A stretch of 64,000 nucleotides of DNA, from assembly GCA_013288555.1 (NCBI GenBank), contig JABDBQ010000001.1, forward strand, positions 1-64,000, read 5' to 3'. Below, one piece after another: positions 62,076 through 64,000 of the stretch. The notes below the pieces were generated by a model. The model saw only the letters and a list, made by a program, of their open reading frames with translations, was not told where the DNA came from and did no database searches. A program made the position numbers and the translations under genes. Source of the stretch: Bacteroidota bacterium (lineage in GTDB: Bacteria > Bacteroidota > Bacteroidia > CAILMK01). Numbering within the stretch: position 1 is the stretch's first letter; every line of letters begins with the position of its first letter.

Positions 62076-62492
62076 ATGATAAATCAGGCAGAGCGCGAAA
62101 AAAAGCAATCAAAATGGCGCTTAATCGTCTATTGGATTGTTACCGTTTACCTTGCTTTTGAGTCTATATTTAGTGCTATCTGGGATTTTGACTGGCTTAA
62201 TAAAGGATTAGCAAACCCTTTAATGCAGCACCTTGGCTATCCTTCTTATTTTATTGTTATTAAGGGCATTTGTACCCTTCTTGCAGCCCCGGTTTTCGTT
62301 CTTCCCGGAATGCGTTTGCTGAAAGAATGGGCTTATTTTGGGACTTTTTTAATTTACTTAGGGGCCATTGCATCTCACCTGGCTGTTGGCGATGGCTTTC
62401 GAACATTGATAGGCCCGATTATATTTTTATCAATAACTATCACATCCTGGGCATTACGTCCTGATTCACGAAGATTTAAAATAGTTGAATAA
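62076..62492 (+). CDS. DoxX-like membrane protein
   Basis: 138 residues, four helices: VYWIVTVYLAFESIFSAIWDFDW ... LGYPSYFIVIKGICTLLAAPVFVLPGMRLLKEWAYFGTFLIYLGAIASHLAVG ... TSWALRPDSRRF. It is closely related in pattern to each half of the protein at 60571. It ends the plus-strand group that follows the sigma factor and is followed by a bidirectional terminator. Confidence 0.85.
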   Translation: MINQAEREKKQSKWRLIVYWIVTVYLAFESIFSAIWDFDWLNKGLANPLMQHLGYPSYFIVIKGICTLLAAPVFVLPGMRLLKEWAYFGTFLIYLGAIASHLAVGDGFRTLIGPIIFLSITITSWALRPDSRRFKIVE

Positions 62493-62535
62493 ATAAAGCC
62501 TGAATTTTTACGATATGATCATCAAGATCAACAAA

Positions 62536-62572
62536 TGAAAAATGGGCAACCTTTAGGATAGCCCATTTTTCA
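62536..62572. terminator. Bidirectional terminator, DoxX and amtB genes
   Basis: TGAAAAATGGGC (62536-62547) pairs perfectly with GCCCATTTTTCA (62561-62572). The A- and T-rich ends give a T tract on both strands between the convergent genes. Confidence 0.88.
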
Positions 62573-62612
62573 TGTATTCTGAATCCGGCATAAGCCTCAT
62601 ATCTGGCTATTA

Positions 62613-63845
62613 TTATAAAACACCTTCGTCATAGGCCATTTCTCCGTGAATTCCTGAATCCAGTCCTGCGTCTTCAACTTCTTCACTCACTCTTACCTTG
62701 GTGATTATATTAATAATAGCAAGCATGGCATAAGTAAATAAGAAAGCATAGATACAAGCCAATACTACCGCAAGCAACTCATGTACAAAGAATGATGAGC
62801 TGCCTGCAATAAGTCCGTCAGCCCCGGCAGGGTTTATGGCCTTGGTTGCAAAAACGCCAAGCATGATGGTTCCTATTACACCACCAACACCGTGTACGCC
62901 CCAAACATCCAAGGCATCATCCCATCCCATTTTGTTTTTAAGGCTTACTGCGAGGTAACAAACAATTCCGCTAACACTACCTATGATCACTGCCGATGAG
63001 AGCGAAACAAAACCGGCACAGGGTGTTATGGTTGCAAGGCCCGCAACTGCACCCGTAAGAAGTCCGACAAATTTTGGTTTTCTGGACTGGCTCCATTCTA
63101 TCACCAGCCAAACGATAGCGGCAAATGATGCTGCAACATCTGTATTTAAAAAGGCCAAACCTGTAATAGCATCTACATTCAGTTGACTTCCGGCATTGAA
63201 GCCATACCATCCGAACCAGAGCAAACCGGTGCCTATTGCGATAAGCGGAACGCTGTTTGGGATGGATTCTTTATCGCGCCGCTTACCGACATATATAACT
63301 GAAGCCAAAGCCGCAAAACCTGCAATAGCATGTACCACTATACCTCCTGCAAAGTCTTTCACGCCCCATTGGGTTGCCAGAAATCCGCCACCCCAAACCA
63401 TGTGTGCAAAAGGGTAATAGACAAATAGCTGCCATAGAATTAAAAAGATCAGGTAAGATTTAAAAGTTACCCTGTTTACGAAAGCTCCGGTAATGAGCGC
63501 CGGGGTTATAATCGCAAACATCATCTGGTAAGCAATGAAAACAAATTCAGGCATTTTTGGATTGCCCGGGAAAGGAGTGTTCATGTCAATACCATGCATA
63601 AAAGCTTTGTCGAGGTTTCCGATAAGACCTCCAAGCGCGTCACCGCTGAAGCAGAGGGAATATCCGCATATATACCACATAATTGTTGTGATGCCCATGG
63701 ATACAAAACTTTGGATCATAATTCCGAGGATGTTACGTTTGCCGGCAAGGCCTCCATAGAAAAATGCCAGGCCAGGCGTCATAAGCATTACCAGGCTTGT
63801 GGCAAGAAGCATAAAGCCGGTGGTCCCAGTGTCAAAAGTTGTCAT
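62613..63845 (-). CDS. amtB: Ammonium transporter AmtB
   Basis: 410 residues, eleven membrane helices. Landmarks are TPGLAFFYGGLAGKRNIL, FAHMVWGGGFL, GGIVVHAIAGFAALASVIYVG (with the first pore His), LNTDVAASFAAIVWLVIEW and DVWGVHGVGGVIGTIMLGVFA (second pore His). The C-terminal tail EEVEDAGLDSGIHGEMAYDEG is the regulatory end that interacts with PII proteins. No glnK is adjacent on the downstream side. It is preceded 71 bases upstream by a probable porin gene on the same strand. Confidence 0.96.
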   Translation of the reverse strand: MTTFDTGTTGFMLLATSLVMLMTPGLAFFYGGLAGKRNILGIMIQSFVSMGITTIMWYICGYSLCFSGDALGGLIGNLDKAFMHGIDMNTPFPGNPKMPEFVFIAYQMMFAIITPALITGAFVNRVTFKSYLIFLILWQLFVYYPFAHMVWGGGFLATQWGVKDFAGGIVVHAIAGFAALASVIYVGKRRDKESIPNSVPLIAIGTGLLWFGWYGFNAGSQLNVDAITGLAFLNTDVAASFAAIVWLVIEWSQSRKPKFVGLLTGAVAGLATITPCAGFVSLSSAVIIGSVSGIVCYLAVSLKNKMGWDDALDVWGVHGVGGVIGTIMLGVFATKAINPAGADGLIAGSSSFFVHELLAVVLACIYAFLFTYAMLAIINIITKVRVSEEVEDAGLDSGIHGEMAYDEGVL

Positions 63846-63916
63846 AGTTTTTTCTGTTTATCTGTTTTAAAATGAAATGTTTTTCAGTTTCGCTCAAAAT
63901 GGAGCTAAAGGTATTA

Positions 63917-64000
63917 TTATTTTTTGTTTTGCGATCCTTTCAATAAGTCAAAATTTACGCCCATATTCACCATGAGGTCATTTCTGTAATCCACATTCCT
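63917..64000 (-). CDS. Probable outer-membrane porin, C-terminal end only
   Basis: 27 codons before the TAA at 63917-63919, running off the right edge: RNVDYRNDLMVNMGVNFDLLK and a short polar tail. The alternating pattern ending in NFDLL looks like the last beta strand of a barrel. Porins of the OmpL/bbp2 type are often found next to amtB in Bacteroidota, which fits, but the visible part is too short to name it. Confidence 0.5.
   Translation of the reverse strand, partial: RNVDYRNDLMVNMGVNFDLLKGSQNKK

Overview
The window reads as chromosomal DNA of a member of the Bacteroidota, AT-rich and free-living in character. Signs seen directly: seven secreted proteins ending in type IX secretion (T9SS) type A sorting domains, many copies of the Bacteroidota -7 promoter box TAnnTTTG in front of genes, a zinc-less L36 protein, little use of Shine-Dalgarno sites, and the gene order rpoA-rplQ ... 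carA-eno-ftsB-like. Class or genus cannot be settled from the sequence alone.

Layout. 1-6.8 kb: the 3' half of the spc/alpha ribosomal operon (rplF partial, rplR, rpsE, rpmD, rplO, secY, infA, rpmJ, rpsM, rpsK, rpsD, rpoA, rplQ), closed by a clear terminator. 6.9-10.75 kb: an accessory block (unknown protein, lipoprotein, T9SS repeat protein, outer-membrane protein) bracketed and interrupted by one family of palindromes. 10.8-20.9 kb: housekeeping and small-enzyme genes (carA, YCII protein, eno, ftsB-like, UbiA prenyltransferase, SRPBCC and VOC proteins, NRAMP-like transporter, free methionine-R-sulfoxide reductase, miaE, DUF2520 protein). 20.9-32 kb: a cytochrome c maturation cluster (ccmB, ccmC, ccmD-like, ccmE on the minus strand) separated from ccmF by a plus-strand pair, a 1565-residue SBBP/T9SS protein and an aminotransferase. 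32-39 kb: two large PKD/T9SS proteins around a REP-associated tyrosine transposase (RAYT) element that has 50-bp inverted ends and carries a T9SS sorting-domain tail on each flank. 39-50 kb: membrane protein, TauE/SafE permease, rfbA, PfkB kinase, a second giant SBBP/T9SS protein, purB. 50-55.7 kb: seven-haem cytochrome with TPRs, thioesterase, YihY/BrkB protein, LamG/T9SS protein, SUMF1-like protein, followed by tRNA-Ser. 56-62.5 kb: DinB protein, membrane protein, MgtC/DUF4010 protein, then an ECF42-type sigma factor with its DGPF (YCII) partner and three DoxX-type domains plus an AhpD-like protein. 62.6-64 kb: amtB and the last codons of a probable porin.

How they fit together: the Ccm proteins would mature c-type cytochromes such as the seven-haem protein. 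The CcmE here has Cys in place of the haem-binding His, so this is probably the variant Ccm pathway. The T9SS cargo proteins are adhesin-like surface or secreted proteins; no T9SS machinery gene lies in the window. The most unusual signal is the interplay of palindromic intergenic repeats with T9SS genes. The RAYT element sits between two sorting-domain tails, one cargo gene has two repeat-derived insertions in frame, and two others have perfect hairpins in their 5' coding ends.
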